NCBI RefSeq assembly: GCF_014651715.1
Contig: NZ_BMXK01000005.1
Coordinates: 124,001 to 188,000, forward strand
Direction of reading: 5' to 3'
DNA: 64,000 nucleotides
Origin: Zhihengliuella salsuginis
Lineage (GTDB): Bacteria > Actinomycetota > Actinomycetes > Actinomycetales > Micrococcaceae
Position numbers and translations under genes: made by a program
Shown: positions 51,913-60,955 of the stretch, piece after piece
Layout: each line of letters starts with the position of its first letter
How positions within the stretch are numbered: position 1 is the first letter of the stretch
Notes under the pieces: model-generated
Database searches by the model: none
Told to the model about the DNA's origin: nothing
The model's input: the letters and a program-made list of their open reading frames with translations, nothing else

Positions 51913-52926
51913 TCAGCCGGCGTAGCCGTTCGGATTGTTCTTCTGCCAGCGCCAGTGGTCCTGGCACATGGTGTCGATCGACCGGGTGACCGACCATTCC
52001 AGATCCATCTTCGCGTTCGAGGCGTCCGCCCAGAACGCCGGCAGGTCCCCGTCGCGCCGGGGCGCGAATTCGTACGGCAGCTCGCGCCCCACGGCCTTCT
52101 CGAAGGCGTGCAGCATCTCCAGTACGGAGGTCCCCGCCCCGCCGCCCAGGTTCCACCGGTGCACCCCGGCGTGCCCGGTCAGGTAGTCCAGTGCTGCGAG
52201 GTGGCCCTCGGCCAGGTCGACGACGTGGATGTAGTCGCGCAGGCACGTGCCGTCGGCGGTGTCGTAGTCGTCGCCGAAGATCTGCAGTTTCTCCCGGCGG
52301 CCCACCGCCACCTGCGCGATGAACGGCACCAGGTTGTTCGGGATGCCCTGCGGGTCCTCGCCGATCCGCCCGGACTCGTGCGCGCCCACGGGGTTGAAGT
52401 AGCGCAGCAGCGCGACCCGCCACTCGCCGTCGGCGTTCGCGACATCGGCGAGCACGTCCTCGATCTGCTCCTTGGTGCGCCCGTACGGGTTCATCGCGCC
52501 GATCTCCATGTGCTCCATGTAGGGGTACGGGTTGTGCTCGCCGTACACGGTCGCCGAGGAGCTGAACACGATGGTCTTCACGCCGGCCCGCTGCATCACC
52601 CGCAGCAGCGAGATGGTGCCGGAGGTGTTGTTGAAGTAGTAGTCGAGCGGGATCTTCGTGGACTCGCCGACGGCCTTGAGCCCGGCGAAGTGGATGACCG
52701 CGTCCGGGGTGTGCCGCGCGAACACCTCCTCGAGGGCCGCTTCGTCCGTCAGGTCGGCGATCTCCAGCACGGGCTCCGCCCCCGCCAGCTCCCCGACGCG
52801 GCGAAGGGATTCCGACGAGGCGTTGTAGAGGTTGTCCACGGCGACGACCTCGTGCCCGGCCTCGAGCAGGGTCAGTGCCGTGTGGGACCCGATATAGCCG
52901 GCTCCGCCGGTCACCAAAATCTTCAT
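51913..52926 (-). CDS. galE: UDP-glucose 4-epimerase
   Basis: The 337-residue extended SDR has GGAGYIGSH (7-15), the Ser of SSSATVYG and the catalytic YGRTK (Tyr-x-x-x-Lys), followed by NPVGAHESGRIGEDP. It interconverts UDP-glucose and UDP-galactose in the Leloir pathway. It is transcribed after the DeoR regulator gene, whose stop overlaps its start by four bases, and ends beside the TM2 remnant. Confidence 0.96.
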   Translation of the reverse strand: MKILVTGGAGYIGSHTALTLLEAGHEVVAVDNLYNASSESLRRVGELAGAEPVLEIADLTDEAALEEVFARHTPDAVIHFAGLKAVGESTKIPLDYYFNNTSGTISLLRVMQRAGVKTIVFSSSATVYGEHNPYPYMEHMEIGAMNPYGRTKEQIEDVLADVANADGEWRVALLRYFNPVGAHESGRIGEDPQGIPNNLVPFIAQVAVGRREKLQIFGDDYDTADGTCLRDYIHVVDLAEGHLAALDYLTGHAGVHRWNLGGGAGTSVLEMLHAFEKAVGRELPYEFAPRRDGDLPAFWADASNAKMDLEWSVTRSIDTMCQDHWRWQKNNPNGYAG

Positions 52927-53741
52927 GCTTCGCTTCCAGTCGGTGTGTCGGATGCCTTCTCCGGGGCGGCGATCAGGACCTCGCCCACGGTGTTCTCCAG
53001 GTGCTCGACGGCGGCTCGCGGCAGCCGCTCGTCAGTCACCACGGTATCCACGGCGTCCAGCGGCGCGATGGTGCACAAGCCGGTCACGCCCCACTTGGCG
53101 TGGTCCGCGACGACGGCGGTGCGCCCGGCCGCACGCAGGAATTCGCGGTTCACGTGCGCCTCCTGCATGTTCGGGGTGGTGAACCCGTGTTCGGCCGTCA
53201 TGCCGTGCACGCCCATGATGTAGAGGTCGACGTGCAGCTGCGCGACGGCCCCCAGGGCGATCGGGCCGACCAGGGCGTCCGACGGGGTGCGCACGCCGCC
53301 GGTCAGAACGACGGTCTGCGAGGCGTTGTCGGCGTCGTAGAAGACCTGCGCGATGCGCGGCGAGTTCGTCACCACCGTGAGGTCGTCGATGGAGGTGCAG
53401 TGGTGGGCGAGGGCGAACGTCGTCGTGCCGGAGTTGAGGGCGAGCGACATCCCCGGGTGGACGAGGCCGGCCGCGCGGGCCGCGATCCGCTCCTTCTCGC
53501 CGGTTTGCAGGCCGAGTTTGGTGGCGAATCCGGGCTCCGAACTGGTGGTGGAGCCCTCCTTCATCGCCCCGCCGTGGACCTTGATCAGGATGCCGTCCCC
53601 CGCCAGGAACGTGAGGTCGCGGCGCACGGTCATCTCCGACACGGAGAGTTGCGCGGCGAGCTCTGCCACGCGGACCTGCCCCTGCCGTTCGACCTCGCCG
53701 ACGATGTGCCGGTGCCGCTGCGCCGGGAGTAGCTCCGCCAT
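52923..53741 (-). CDS. DeoR family regulator of the galactose genes
   Basis: The 272-residue protein has a N-terminal DeoR winged helix (VRVAELAAQLSVSEMTVRRDLTFLA) and a DeoR-type sugar-phosphate sensor domain (NSGTTTFALAHH, TNSPRIAQVF). It is divergent from galT and overlaps galE, so it most likely represses the gal genes, probably until a galactose phosphate binds. Other phosphosugars are possible. Confidence 0.88.
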   Translation of the reverse strand: MAELLPAQRHRHIVGEVERQGQVRVAELAAQLSVSEMTVRRDLTFLAGDGILIKVHGGAMKEGSTTSSEPGFATKLGLQTGEKERIAARAAGLVHPGMSLALNSGTTTFALAHHCTSIDDLTVVTNSPRIAQVFYDADNASQTVVLTGGVRTPSDALVGPIALGAVAQLHVDLYIMGVHGMTAEHGFTTPNMQEAHVNREFLRAAGRTAVVADHAKWGVTGLCTIAPLDAVDTVVTDERLPRAAVEHLENTVGEVLIAAPEKASDTPTGSEA

Positions 53742-53793
53742 GTCGATTCCCTCCCTGCTGGGACCTTGTGTGCGTTTGTGATCTATGCCAAGC

Positions 53794-53819
53794 TTACATC
53801 TGTCACTTTCTGATTGTAA
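53794..53819. promoter_or_regulatory. Inverted TTACA-N16-TGTAA site in the deoR-galT spacer
   Basis: TTACA (53794-53798) and TGTAA (53815-53819) lie in the AT-richest part of the 128 bp spacer; between them is CACTTTCTGAT with the CTTTC element common in DeoR operators. It is a candidate operator for both directions. Confidence 0.4.
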
Positions 53820-53869
53820 ATGTTTGCCCTTGATCGGATTTTGTTTCGCCTCGCACCCCAGGAGTTCAT

Positions 53870-55042
53870 ATGGGCCAGCCCGCTACCGGTGGCGCTCGAC
53901 CGACCGCCACCACACTGGCCGACGGCCGGGACCTGCTCTACTTCTTCGACGGCGGGGGACCGCCCGCCGGCTTCGAGGCGCCCGCCGACGAGCGCGACCT
54001 GCCCGAGCGGCCGCCGTCGTCCGAGCTCCGGTACGACCCGCTCACGGGGGAGTGGATCGCGTTCGCCGCGCACCGGCAGTCCCGCACGCACCTGCCGCCG
54101 GCCGACGAGTGCCCGCTGTGCCCGACGAGCGCAGAACACGCCACCGAGATCCCGGCACCCCACTACGACGTCGCGGTGTTCGAGAACCGCTTCCCGTCCT
54201 TCGGACCCGAGCAGCACGCGCTGGCCCTCGGGACGGCCATCGGCGACGTCGACCCGGCGCACGGACGCTGCGAGGTCATCGCGTTCGGCGCCGGCCACCA
54301 GGACTCGTTCAGCAGCCTGACCGCCGAGCGCGCCCGGACCGTCGTCGACGCGTGGACCCACCGCACCGGCGCCCTCTACGCGATGGACGGCATCGAGCAG
54401 GTCTTCTGCTTCGAGAACCGCGGCGCCGACATCGGCGTGACCCTGCACCACCCGCACGGGCAGATCTACGCGTACCCGTACGTCCCCGGCCGCATCAAGA
54501 CCTACCTCCGCCAGGCGCGGTCCCACCGGGCCGCGACGGGGGGCAACCTCTTCGCGGACGTCCTCGACTTCGAGCTGGCCGCGGGCAGCCGGATCGTCTA
54601 CCGCGGCGAGCACTGGACCCTCTTCGTCCCCTACTCGGCGCGCATGCCGCTCGAGGTGCACCTGACGCCGAACCGCCACGTCGGGGACCTCACCGAGCTC
54701 ACCGCGGACGAGCGGACCGAACTCGCCGACGTCTACCTCGACCTCGTCCGCGGCGTCGACGCGATCTACGAGACCCCCACGCCCTACATCTCCGCCTGGT
54801 TCCAGGCGCCGGTGCGCCGCGAGGGCGGGCAGTACGACGACGGCCGCGAGGAGTTCCGCCTCCACCTCCAGCTGACGAGCCCGCGCCGGGCCGAGAACAA
54901 ACTCAAGTACCTCGCCGGATCCGAGGCGGCCATGGGCGCCTTCATCGGCGACGTCATGCCCGAGACCGCGGCGAGACTGCTGCGCGAGGCGATGGGATTC
55001 GAGATCGCGGCCAGTGGCGGCGAGGGATACGGAGAGGCCTGA
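53870..55042 (+). CDS. galT: Galactose-1-phosphate uridylyltransferase
   Basis: The 390-residue HIT-superfamily enzyme has the active-site LHHPHGQIYAYP (His-Pro-His) and zinc-ligand Cys in DECPLCP, as well as FENRFPSF and FENRGADIG. It exchanges UMP between UDP-glucose and galactose-1-phosphate. The ATG follows CAGGAG seven bases away. It lies 1 bp before galK. Confidence 0.96.
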   Translation: MGQPATGGARPTATTLADGRDLLYFFDGGGPPAGFEAPADERDLPERPPSSELRYDPLTGEWIAFAAHRQSRTHLPPADECPLCPTSAEHATEIPAPHYDVAVFENRFPSFGPEQHALALGTAIGDVDPAHGRCEVIAFGAGHQDSFSSLTAERARTVVDAWTHRTGALYAMDGIEQVFCFENRGADIGVTLHHPHGQIYAYPYVPGRIKTYLRQARSHRAATGGNLFADVLDFELAAGSRIVYRGEHWTLFVPYSARMPLEVHLTPNRHVGDLTELTADERTELADVYLDLVRGVDAIYETPTPYISAWFQAPVRREGGQYDDGREEFRLHLQLTSPRRAENKLKYLAGSEAAMGAFIGDVMPETAARLLREAMGFEIAASGGEGYGEA

Positions 55043-55043
55043 C

Positions 55044-56255
55044 ATGAACGAGGCATCGCGCCGGCAGGCGGCCGGGACGCAGCAGCACTTCGCCGAGCGC
55101 TTCGGCGCGCATCCCGACGGGGTGTGGACGGCGCCGGGCCGGGTGAACCTGATCGGCGAGCACACGGACTACAACGAGGGCTTCGTCCTGCCCTTCGCGA
55201 TTCCGCACCACGCGAGCGTCGCCGTGCGCCGCACGGACACCGGCACCCTGCGGGTCGCCGGCCGGCAGGACGTCGCCGGTCACGGGGCCGTCGAGGTGGA
55301 CCTGGCCCGGCTCGTCGCCGAGGACGGCCGCGGGGCCGCCGCCGGCCTGCCCGGGTGGGCCCGCTATGTCGCCGGGGTGTTCTGGTCCCTCGGCCGCGAG
55401 GCCGGGGAGCCGGGCGACTTGCGGGCCGGCTACGAGATCGTCCTCGACTCGTCCGTCCCGATCGGCGCGGGGCTGTCCTCGTCGGCGGCGATCGAATGCG
55501 CCGTCGGCGTCGCCGTGAACGATTTGGCGGGCCTCGGGCACACGGGCGAGGAGCTGGTGCTCATCTGCCAGCGCGCCGAGAACGAGTTCGTGGGCGCGCC
55601 CACCGGGATCCTCGACCAGTCGGCGTCGCTGCTCAGCGAGGCCGGGCACGCGCTCTTCCTCGACTGCCGCAGCCGGCAGTCGCGCGTGGTCCCTCTGGCA
55701 CTCGCCGAGGCCGGCCTGGAGATCCTGGTGATCGACACCAAGGTCAGCCACGCGCACGAGTCCGGCGGGTACGGGCAGCTGCGCAGCGCCTGCGAGACCG
55801 GCGCCCAGATGTTGGGCGTCGCGGCCCTGCGGGACGTGGCGGTCGCCGACCTGATGGCGGCGGAGGCCGAGCTGCCCGGCCAGATCTTCTCCCGCGTCAA
55901 GCACATCGTCACCGAGAACCAGCGCGTCCTCGACTCGGTGGATCTGCTCGGGTCCGACGGGTTCGATCCCGCAGCGCTCGGCGGACTCCTGACGGCGAGC
56001 CACGCCTCCATGCGGGACGACTTCGGCAACTCGTGCCCGGAGATGGACCTCGCCGTCGACTCGGCGATCGCCGCGGGCGCGTTCGGCGCGCGCATGACCG
56101 GCGGCGGATTCGGCGGCTCGGCCATCGCCCTCGTCAAGAAGGGCGATGCGGACGCGGTGCGCGACGCCGTCGTGCGTGCCTTCGCCGAGGCGGGCCACGC
56201 GGCGCCGGACGTGTTCTCCGTCCTGCCGTCGCCGGGCGCCCGCCGACAGGCCTGA
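55044..56255 (+). CDS. galK: Galactokinase
   Basis: The 403-residue GHMP kinase has the galactokinase signature GRVNLIGEHTDYNEGFVLP, the ATP loop PIGAGLSSSAAIE and the C-terminal MTGGGFGGSAIAL. It phosphorylates galactose to galactose-1-phosphate, the step before GalT. The ATG at 55044 lies one base after the galT stop with GGAGAGG upstream; a longer frame inside galT is not likely. Confidence 0.96.
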   Translation: MNEASRRQAAGTQQHFAERFGAHPDGVWTAPGRVNLIGEHTDYNEGFVLPFAIPHHASVAVRRTDTGTLRVAGRQDVAGHGAVEVDLARLVAEDGRGAAAGLPGWARYVAGVFWSLGREAGEPGDLRAGYEIVLDSSVPIGAGLSSSAAIECAVGVAVNDLAGLGHTGEELVLICQRAENEFVGAPTGILDQSASLLSEAGHALFLDCRSRQSRVVPLALAEAGLEILVIDTKVSHAHESGGYGQLRSACETGAQMLGVAALRDVAVADLMAAEAELPGQIFSRVKHIVTENQRVLDSVDLLGSDGFDPAALGGLLTASHASMRDDFGNSCPEMDLAVDSAIAAGAFGARMTGGGFGGSAIALVKKGDADAVRDAVVRAFAEAGHAAPDVFSVLPSPGARRQA

Positions 56256-56368
56256 CCGGCGCCCCGCACGCGAACGGCGACGGAGGAGACGGATTCGATC
56301 GACGAGTTGCCGTTTCCAAGCGATACAGTGTGTCTGTGAACTCAGGCCACAGCACCGAGGAGTACCGG

Positions 56369-57553
56369 ATGGATCAGAAGGGCTCAGATCACGACGCTCG
56401 GCGGCTGCCCGCCGTCGAACTCGGGGACGCGCTGTTCCGCGGCGCGGCCGAGCTCGAACGCACGGCCACCGGAGTCGTCCCGCACCGCCTGCCGGCGTGG
56501 GTCCGGACGCGGGGCGCCGACGGGCAGCTCCTCATGGCCGAGGCCCAGCCCGCGGCCGTGAGGCTCGCGTTCCTGACCGACTCGACCGCCGTCGAGCTCG
56601 ATGTCCTGCCCACCCGCTTTGGCTTCCGGGGCGGCCCGGTGCGCGCGGACGGAGTCTACGACGTCGACGTCGACGGCGCGCACTCCTCGCGCTTCACAGC
56701 GGAGGGCGGAAATCGGGTCTGGATGGATCTGCAGACCGGCGAGCAGACGCTCGAGCCTGGCGCCGCGTCGACGCTCCGACTCGACCTCCCGCCCGGCCGG
56801 ACCCGCGTCGACATCTGGCTGCCCTACGCGGAGACAACCGAGTTGCGGCAGCTGCGCGCCAATGGCGCCGTCGGCCCGGTCGGCGATGACCGGCCGGTGT
56901 GGGTGCACTACGGCAGCTCGATCAGCCAGGGGTCCAACGCCGCCACGGCCGCGGGCATCTGGCCCGTGGTTGCGGCGCGCGCTGCTGGAACGGACGTGGT
57001 CGACCTGGGCTTCAGCGGTGCCGCGATGCTGGATCCGTTCGTGGCCCGCGTCATGCGCGACACCCCGGCCGATCTGCTCAGCTTGAAGATCGGCATCAAC
57101 ATCGTCGGCGGGGACGTGATGCGCCGCCGCGCGTTCGCCCCGGCCGTGCACGGATTCCTCGACACGCTCCGTGAGGGACACCCCGACGCCCCGATCCTGG
57201 TCGTCTCGCCCCTCTACTGCGGGATCCACGAGGAGACTCCGGGGCCGGGCGCGTTCGACCCGGAGGCCATGGCCGTCGGCGAGACCCGGTTCATCGCCAC
57301 GGGGGATGCGGGCGAACGGGCCGCCGGCCGGCTCGCGCTCGCCGACATCCGTCAGATTCTGCGGGATCTCGTGGCCGAGCGTGCCGCCGACGACCCGAAC
57401 CTGCACTATCTGGACGGCCGGGAGCTGTACGGCCCGGAGGACGCGGAGCGGTTCCCGATGCCGGATCGGCTGCATCCTGACGCGGATGCCCACCGCTTGG
57501 TCGGCGAGCGGTTCGTCCCGCTCGGGCTGGAGCGCTTCCTGCCGGCGCGCTGA
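56369..57553 (+). CDS. SGNH/GDSL hydrolase with N-terminal beta domain
   Basis: The 394-residue protein has an N-terminal beta-sandwich-like half (about residues 1-180) and a C-terminal SGNH hydrolase with block I as HYGSSISQG (GSS instead of GDS), a GINIVGG block III (Asn) and DRLHPDADAH with the catalytic Asp and His. Such proteins often deacetylate or de-esterify sugars. Its place after galK hints at carbohydrate use, but it has a separate start with GAGGAG. There is no signal peptide, so it probably acts in the cytoplasm. Confidence 0.85.
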   Translation: MDQKGSDHDARRLPAVELGDALFRGAAELERTATGVVPHRLPAWVRTRGADGQLLMAEAQPAAVRLAFLTDSTAVELDVLPTRFGFRGGPVRADGVYDVDVDGAHSSRFTAEGGNRVWMDLQTGEQTLEPGAASTLRLDLPPGRTRVDIWLPYAETTELRQLRANGAVGPVGDDRPVWVHYGSSISQGSNAATAAGIWPVVAARAAGTDVVDLGFSGAAMLDPFVARVMRDTPADLLSLKIGINIVGGDVMRRRAFAPAVHGFLDTLREGHPDAPILVVSPLYCGIHEETPGPGAFDPEAMAVGETRFIATGDAGERAAGRLALADIRQILRDLVAERAADDPNLHYLDGRELYGPEDAERFPMPDRLHPDADAHRLVGERFVPLGLERFLPAR

Positions 57554-57662
57554 GTGCGCCGGGATGGTGTTCGGAGGCGATGCCCCCGGCGCGCACAGTT
57601 CGCGCTCAGGGCACCTAGTTAGGGTCGACAGGATCCGCAGTCTCCAAGAGGTAGGTAGGCAC

Positions 57663-58430
57663 GTGAGCAAGAGCAAGAAGACGCTGGCGGCGCTGGCGCT
57701 TGTCGGTTCCCTGTCCATGGTCGCGGCGTGCGGCGCCGAAGGCGAGCAGGGGGCGGCGCAGTCCCAGGGCCAGGAGGCCTCGCAGGAGAGCGGCCAGAGT
57801 GCGGCCGCACCATCGCCCGACCTCGGTGAGCTCCCCGACGTGGTGGCCACCGTCAATGGGGAGGAGATCGACAAGGACGAGTTCTCCCGTGTGTACGAAA
57901 TCCAGTTCCAGCAGGCTGCCATGCAGTCGCAGATGTCAGGTGAGGCTCCGGATCAGGAGCAGCTCAAGAAGGATGTGGCCGAATCCCTGGTCGGCACCGA
58001 GCTGCTGGTGCAGCGGGCCGAGGAAAAGGGCCTCGCGGCCACCGATGACCAGATCTCGAAGGCCCTTGGCGAGGCTGCGAAGTCGAACGAGATGAGCGAG
58101 GACGAGTTCCTGGCCGCGCTGGAGAAGCAGGGCACGGACCGGAAGCAGGTCGATGTCCAGCTCAAGCAGCAGGTGGAGGTGCAGGCCGTCGTCGCGGAGG
58201 AGGTCGGCGAGCTCACTGCCACCGAGGAGGAGCTCAAGACCGCCTACGAGGAGCAGAAGGCGATGCAGGAGCAGATGCCGGCCGAGTCCGGCGAGGCCCC
58301 TGAGGTTCCGGCATTCGACGAGGTGAAGTCGCAGCTGGAGCAGCAGATCGTGCAGCAGAAGGAGAGCGCTGCGACGCAGGAGCTGGTGGAGAAGCTGCGC
58401 GCGGACAGCGACGTCGAGATCAAGCTCTGA
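57663..58430 (+). CDS. SurA N-terminal-domain lipoprotein (foldase-like)
   Basis: The 255-residue precursor has a lipoprotein signal (LALVGSLSMVAAC, Cys about 20), a low-complexity Gln/Ser linker and a SurA N-terminal-like domain (DVVATVNGEEIDKDEFSRVYE) followed by long helices rich in Glu and Gln. No parvulin (PPIase) domain is visible, so it is probably a chaperone-like foldase on the outer face of the membrane. The GTG start has GAGGTAGG upstream. The gene stands alone. Confidence 0.85.
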   Translation: MSKSKKTLAALALVGSLSMVAACGAEGEQGAAQSQGQEASQESGQSAAAPSPDLGELPDVVATVNGEEIDKDEFSRVYEIQFQQAAMQSQMSGEAPDQEQLKKDVAESLVGTELLVQRAEEKGLAATDDQISKALGEAAKSNEMSEDEFLAALEKQGTDRKQVDVQLKQQVEVQAVVAEEVGELTATEEELKTAYEEQKAMQEQMPAESGEAPEVPAFDEVKSQLEQQIVQQKESAATQELVEKLRADSDVEIKL

Positions 58431-58477
58431 CCCGCCGAGGGCCCGCACGACCCCTCGACCGGTGAGAAACTGGGCGT

Positions 58478-59164
58478 GTGGAAATACTTGAGCGTGACGA
58501 AGCCGATGCCGAACTGATGCAGCAGATCGTGCTGCTCGTGGACAAGGAGGACCCGGCGCCCGAGGGGCAGGGGCTGGCCGCGGTGGCGCTCGCCAGCGTC
58601 AACGCGTTCCTCGCCGACCCGGCCGACCCGGCGTGGCGCACGTGGCTCTCCGGTCCCGTCGGCAAGTCCGTCCGGCGGGCGGACGCCAAGACGTTCGCCA
58701 GGATCGTCGAGGCCTTCGCCGACGAGCTCGGCGGCGTGGAGGGCGAGGTCGGGCGCGGTCTGGCGATCGGCTTCCGTCCGGCCCCGAAGGACGCCGTCCC
58801 CAAGAAGGTTGCCAAGCTCCAGGTCTCCGGGACAGTGCTGCCGCGCGAGGAGCGGCCTGCGGAGGGCGGGCCGGCCCCGGAGTCCGCGGACGGCGTCGTG
58901 CTGGTTCTCAACGACGGGCTCGGCATGTCCACGGGCAAGGCCGCGGCGCAGTCGGCCCACGCGATGTTCGCGTGGCTCCTGGGGGCCATCCGGCGCGACC
59001 CGCAGCGCGTCGACGCCTGGCTCGCCGCCGAGCAGCCGACCACGGTCCGCTTCGCCTCCTCCGCGGAATTCGCCCGGCTCTCCCGGCACGCCTCGGGGCC
59101 GCGGATCCAGGACGCCGGGCGGACGGAGATCGCGCCGGGATCGGCGACGGCGTTCGTTCTCTGA
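58478..59164 (+). CDS. PTH2-like peptidyl-tRNA hydrolase family protein
   Basis: The 228-residue protein has a PTH2-like start (QQIVLLVDKEDPAPEGQGLAAVALA) and a second PTH2-type segment after the middle (VVLVLNDGLGMSTGKAAAQSAHAMFAW, with the KxxAQ/SHA core). PTH2 proteins in eukaryotes and archaea free tRNA from peptidyl-tRNA; the role of the actinobacterial form is less certain. The sequence is read from a GTG at 58478. No neighbour helps with its function. Confidence 0.75.
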   Translation: MEILERDEADAELMQQIVLLVDKEDPAPEGQGLAAVALASVNAFLADPADPAWRTWLSGPVGKSVRRADAKTFARIVEAFADELGGVEGEVGRGLAIGFRPAPKDAVPKKVAKLQVSGTVLPREERPAEGGPAPESADGVVLVLNDGLGMSTGKAAAQSAHAMFAWLLGAIRRDPQRVDAWLAAEQPTTVRFASSAEFARLSRHASGPRIQDAGRTEIAPGSATAFVL

Positions 59165-59196
59165 GGACTCCGACGGTACGACCGTGACCCGCATCT

Positions 59197-59226
59197 CTTG
59201 AAGCTTCAAGTAAATCTCTCTAGTCT
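59197..59226 (+). promoter_or_regulatory. Promoter with CTTGAAGCTTCAAG operator and leaderless start
   Basis: CTTGAAGCTTCAAG (59197-59210) is a perfect 14 bp palindrome. Its TTGAAG (59198-59203) is 17 bp before TAGTCT (59221-59226), which is 7 nt before the ATG of the dioxygenase. The arrangement matches a -35/-10 pair with an operator on the -35 box; TTGAAGCTTCAA is typical of MarR-family sites. No regulator gene of that type is adjacent. Confidence 0.65.
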
Positions 59227-59232
59227 GAGACC

Positions 59233-60027
59233 ATGAGCGCAACAGAACAGCCCCCGGTCCTCTTCCTCTCCCACGGCGCGCCGCCCCTGGCGGACAACGA
59301 GCAGTGGACGGGCGAGCTCGCCGGCTGGTCGGGAAGGTTCGAGAAGCCCAAGGACATCCTGATGATCTCCGCGCACTGGGAGAACGCGCCCGTGACGCTG
59401 AGCGCGACCCGGCACCAGCAGGAGCTCTACTACGACTTCTGGGGTTTCCCCGAGCACTACTACGACGTCCGCTACGACGCCCCGCTGGCACCCGAACTCG
59501 CCGACGAGGTCGCGCGGCTGGCCGGACAGCACGGCCACCACGTCGCCCGTGAGGAGCACCGGGGCCTGGACCACGGCGCGTACGTGCCGCTGAAGGAGAT
59601 GTTCCCCGACGCCGACGTCCCGGTGGTCCAGATGTCGATGCCGACCCTCGACCCGGAGGGCCTCTTTGACCTCGGCCGTTCGCTGGCGCCCCTGCGCGAC
59701 CGCGGCACGCTGATCGTCGGGTCCGGGTTCACCACCCACAACATGAGCTGGTTCAATCCGGCCGCGGGCGCCGACCAGGCCCCGCCGGCCGCGTCCGCCG
59801 AATTCGACGCGTGGGCCGCGGAGGCCATGGCCGGCGGAGACGTCGACTCGATTCTCGACTTCATGCACAAGGCCCCGGCCGCCGCCGAGGCGCACCCGCG
59901 CACGGAGCACTGGGCGCCCCTGTACATCGCGCTGGGGGCCGCGGCCGAGGCCGGGGGAGTGAACACGCGCAGCGAGATCGACGGCTTCTGGTTCGGGATG
60001 TCCAAGCGCAGCTGGTCGCTGACCTAG
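59233..60027 (+). CDS. Class III extradiol dioxygenase (LigB/DODA family)
   Basis: The 264-residue protein has the metal ligands of the DODA/LigB family in FLSHGAPPL, ISAHWE, GLDHGAYVPL and EHWAPLYIALGA. Related YgiD-type enzymes cleave catecholic compounds such as DOPA. The protein is the right length for stand-alone DODA. It has no Shine-Dalgarno site and lies 7 nt behind a -10 box, so the mRNA is probably leaderless. The natural substrate is unknown; it is not linked to the cat genes. Confidence 0.9.
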   Translation: MSATEQPPVLFLSHGAPPLADNEQWTGELAGWSGRFEKPKDILMISAHWENAPVTLSATRHQQELYYDFWGFPEHYYDVRYDAPLAPELADEVARLAGQHGHHVAREEHRGLDHGAYVPLKEMFPDADVPVVQMSMPTLDPEGLFDLGRSLAPLRDRGTLIVGSGFTTHNMSWFNPAAGADQAPPAASAEFDAWAAEAMAGGDVDSILDFMHKAPAAAEAHPRTEHWAPLYIALGAAAEAGGVNTRSEIDGFWFGMSKRSWSLT

Positions 60028-60101
60028 AACCGGGCGCCCTTGCCGCGGGTCGCCGCCGGTGGGATCGTGGCAGTACCGGTGCGATGCGAAGGAGCGGCGT
60101 C

Positions 60102-60272
60102 ATGGGCAGGGACTCGTACGAGGACGAGCGCTACAAGAAGTACTACAACCACCCGCCGCACGGGGAGATCCCGCAGGATCCGAAGCGCCGCGACGCGCTG
60201 GTCAAGGGGACGGAGCTGGACGACGACGCCGCGGCCCCGGAGCCGGACGCCGACGACGACCCGGCGCGTTAG
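60102..60272 (+). CDS. Small acidic protein of unknown function
   Basis: The 56-residue protein starts MGRDSYEDERYKKYYNHPPHG and ends in an Asp/Pro-rich tail. The ATG follows GAAGGAG by seven bases, a strong ribosome site, and the composition of its first half is not that of a chance frame. It ends a few bases past the end of the convergent binding-protein gene. I do not recognise a family. Confidence 0.6.
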   Translation: MGRDSYEDERYKKYYNHPPHGEIPQDPKRRDALVKGTELDDDAAAPEPDADDDPAR

Positions 60273-60955
60273 CCGAACCAGGGCTCCTTGGCCGTGTCGA
60301 AGGTGCCGTCGTTCTCCGCCATGTTCAGCCACTGGTTGACGTACTCCTGGAAGACCTCGTCGCCGAGGGGCAGCAGGTAGGCCTTCTGCGAGAAGTTGAA
60401 TGGCTCGTCGGGGTGCACGGCGCACAACTCCGGCTCCTCGTTCGCCACCCACATGGTCTCCGAGGCGTCCGTGGTCATGACGTCGGCGCGGCCCGCGATG
60501 ATCTCGTCGAAGATCGTGTTGTTGTCCTCGAACCGGATGATCTCGCCGTCCGGGTAGTGCTCGTCGGCGAACTTCTCGTTGGTGCCGCCGATCGGCGTGA
60601 TGGAACGGACCCCGGGCTGATTGATCTCCTCGATCGTGTCGTACTTCTCGACGTTCTCGCACAGGGTGATGGGGGTCTTGCCCTCGTCGAGCGTGGCCTC
60701 CGTGTAGAACGCCTGCTCGGCGCGTTCGAGCGAGACGGAGATGCCGCCGACGCCGATGTCGTAGTTCGCCAGGAAGTCCGGCATCAGGTCCTTCCAGGTG
60801 GTCTGCACGTACTCGACCTCGACGCCGAGGCGCTCGGCCAGGTCCTCGACCATCGTGATGTCGATGCCCTCGTACTCGCCGGACTCCGGGTCGAGGTACG
60901 TGAACGGCCGGTAGTCGCCCGTGGTGCACACCGTCAGGGTCCCCGCGTCCTTCAC
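60269..60955 (-). CDS. Amino-acid type solute-binding lipoprotein (start uncertain)
   Basis: The 228-residue part begins at GTG 60955 and is a type 2 periplasmic binding protein of the amino-acid family (LTVCTTGDYRPFTYLDPESG, YDIGVGGISVSLERAEQAFYTE). The same frame continues upstream with ALLTLTACSTAPG, a lipobox whose Cys codon is 61046-61048, and a basic stretch before it, so the true protein is longer. No ATG, GTG or TTG exists in that frame between the lipobox and the IclR gene. Either a rare start codon is used or the sequence has a frameshift. No permease or ATPase gene is near. Confidence 0.75.
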   Translation of the reverse strand: MKDAGTLTVCTTGDYRPFTYLDPESGEYEGIDITMVEDLAERLGVEVEYVQTTWKDLMPDFLANYDIGVGGISVSLERAEQAFYTEATLDEGKTPITLCENVEKYDTIEEINQPGVRSITPIGGTNEKFADEHYPDGEIIRFEDNNTIFDEIIAGRADVMTTDASETMWVANEEPELCAVHPDEPFNFSQKAYLLPLGDEVFQEYVNQWLNMAENDGTFDTAKEPWFG

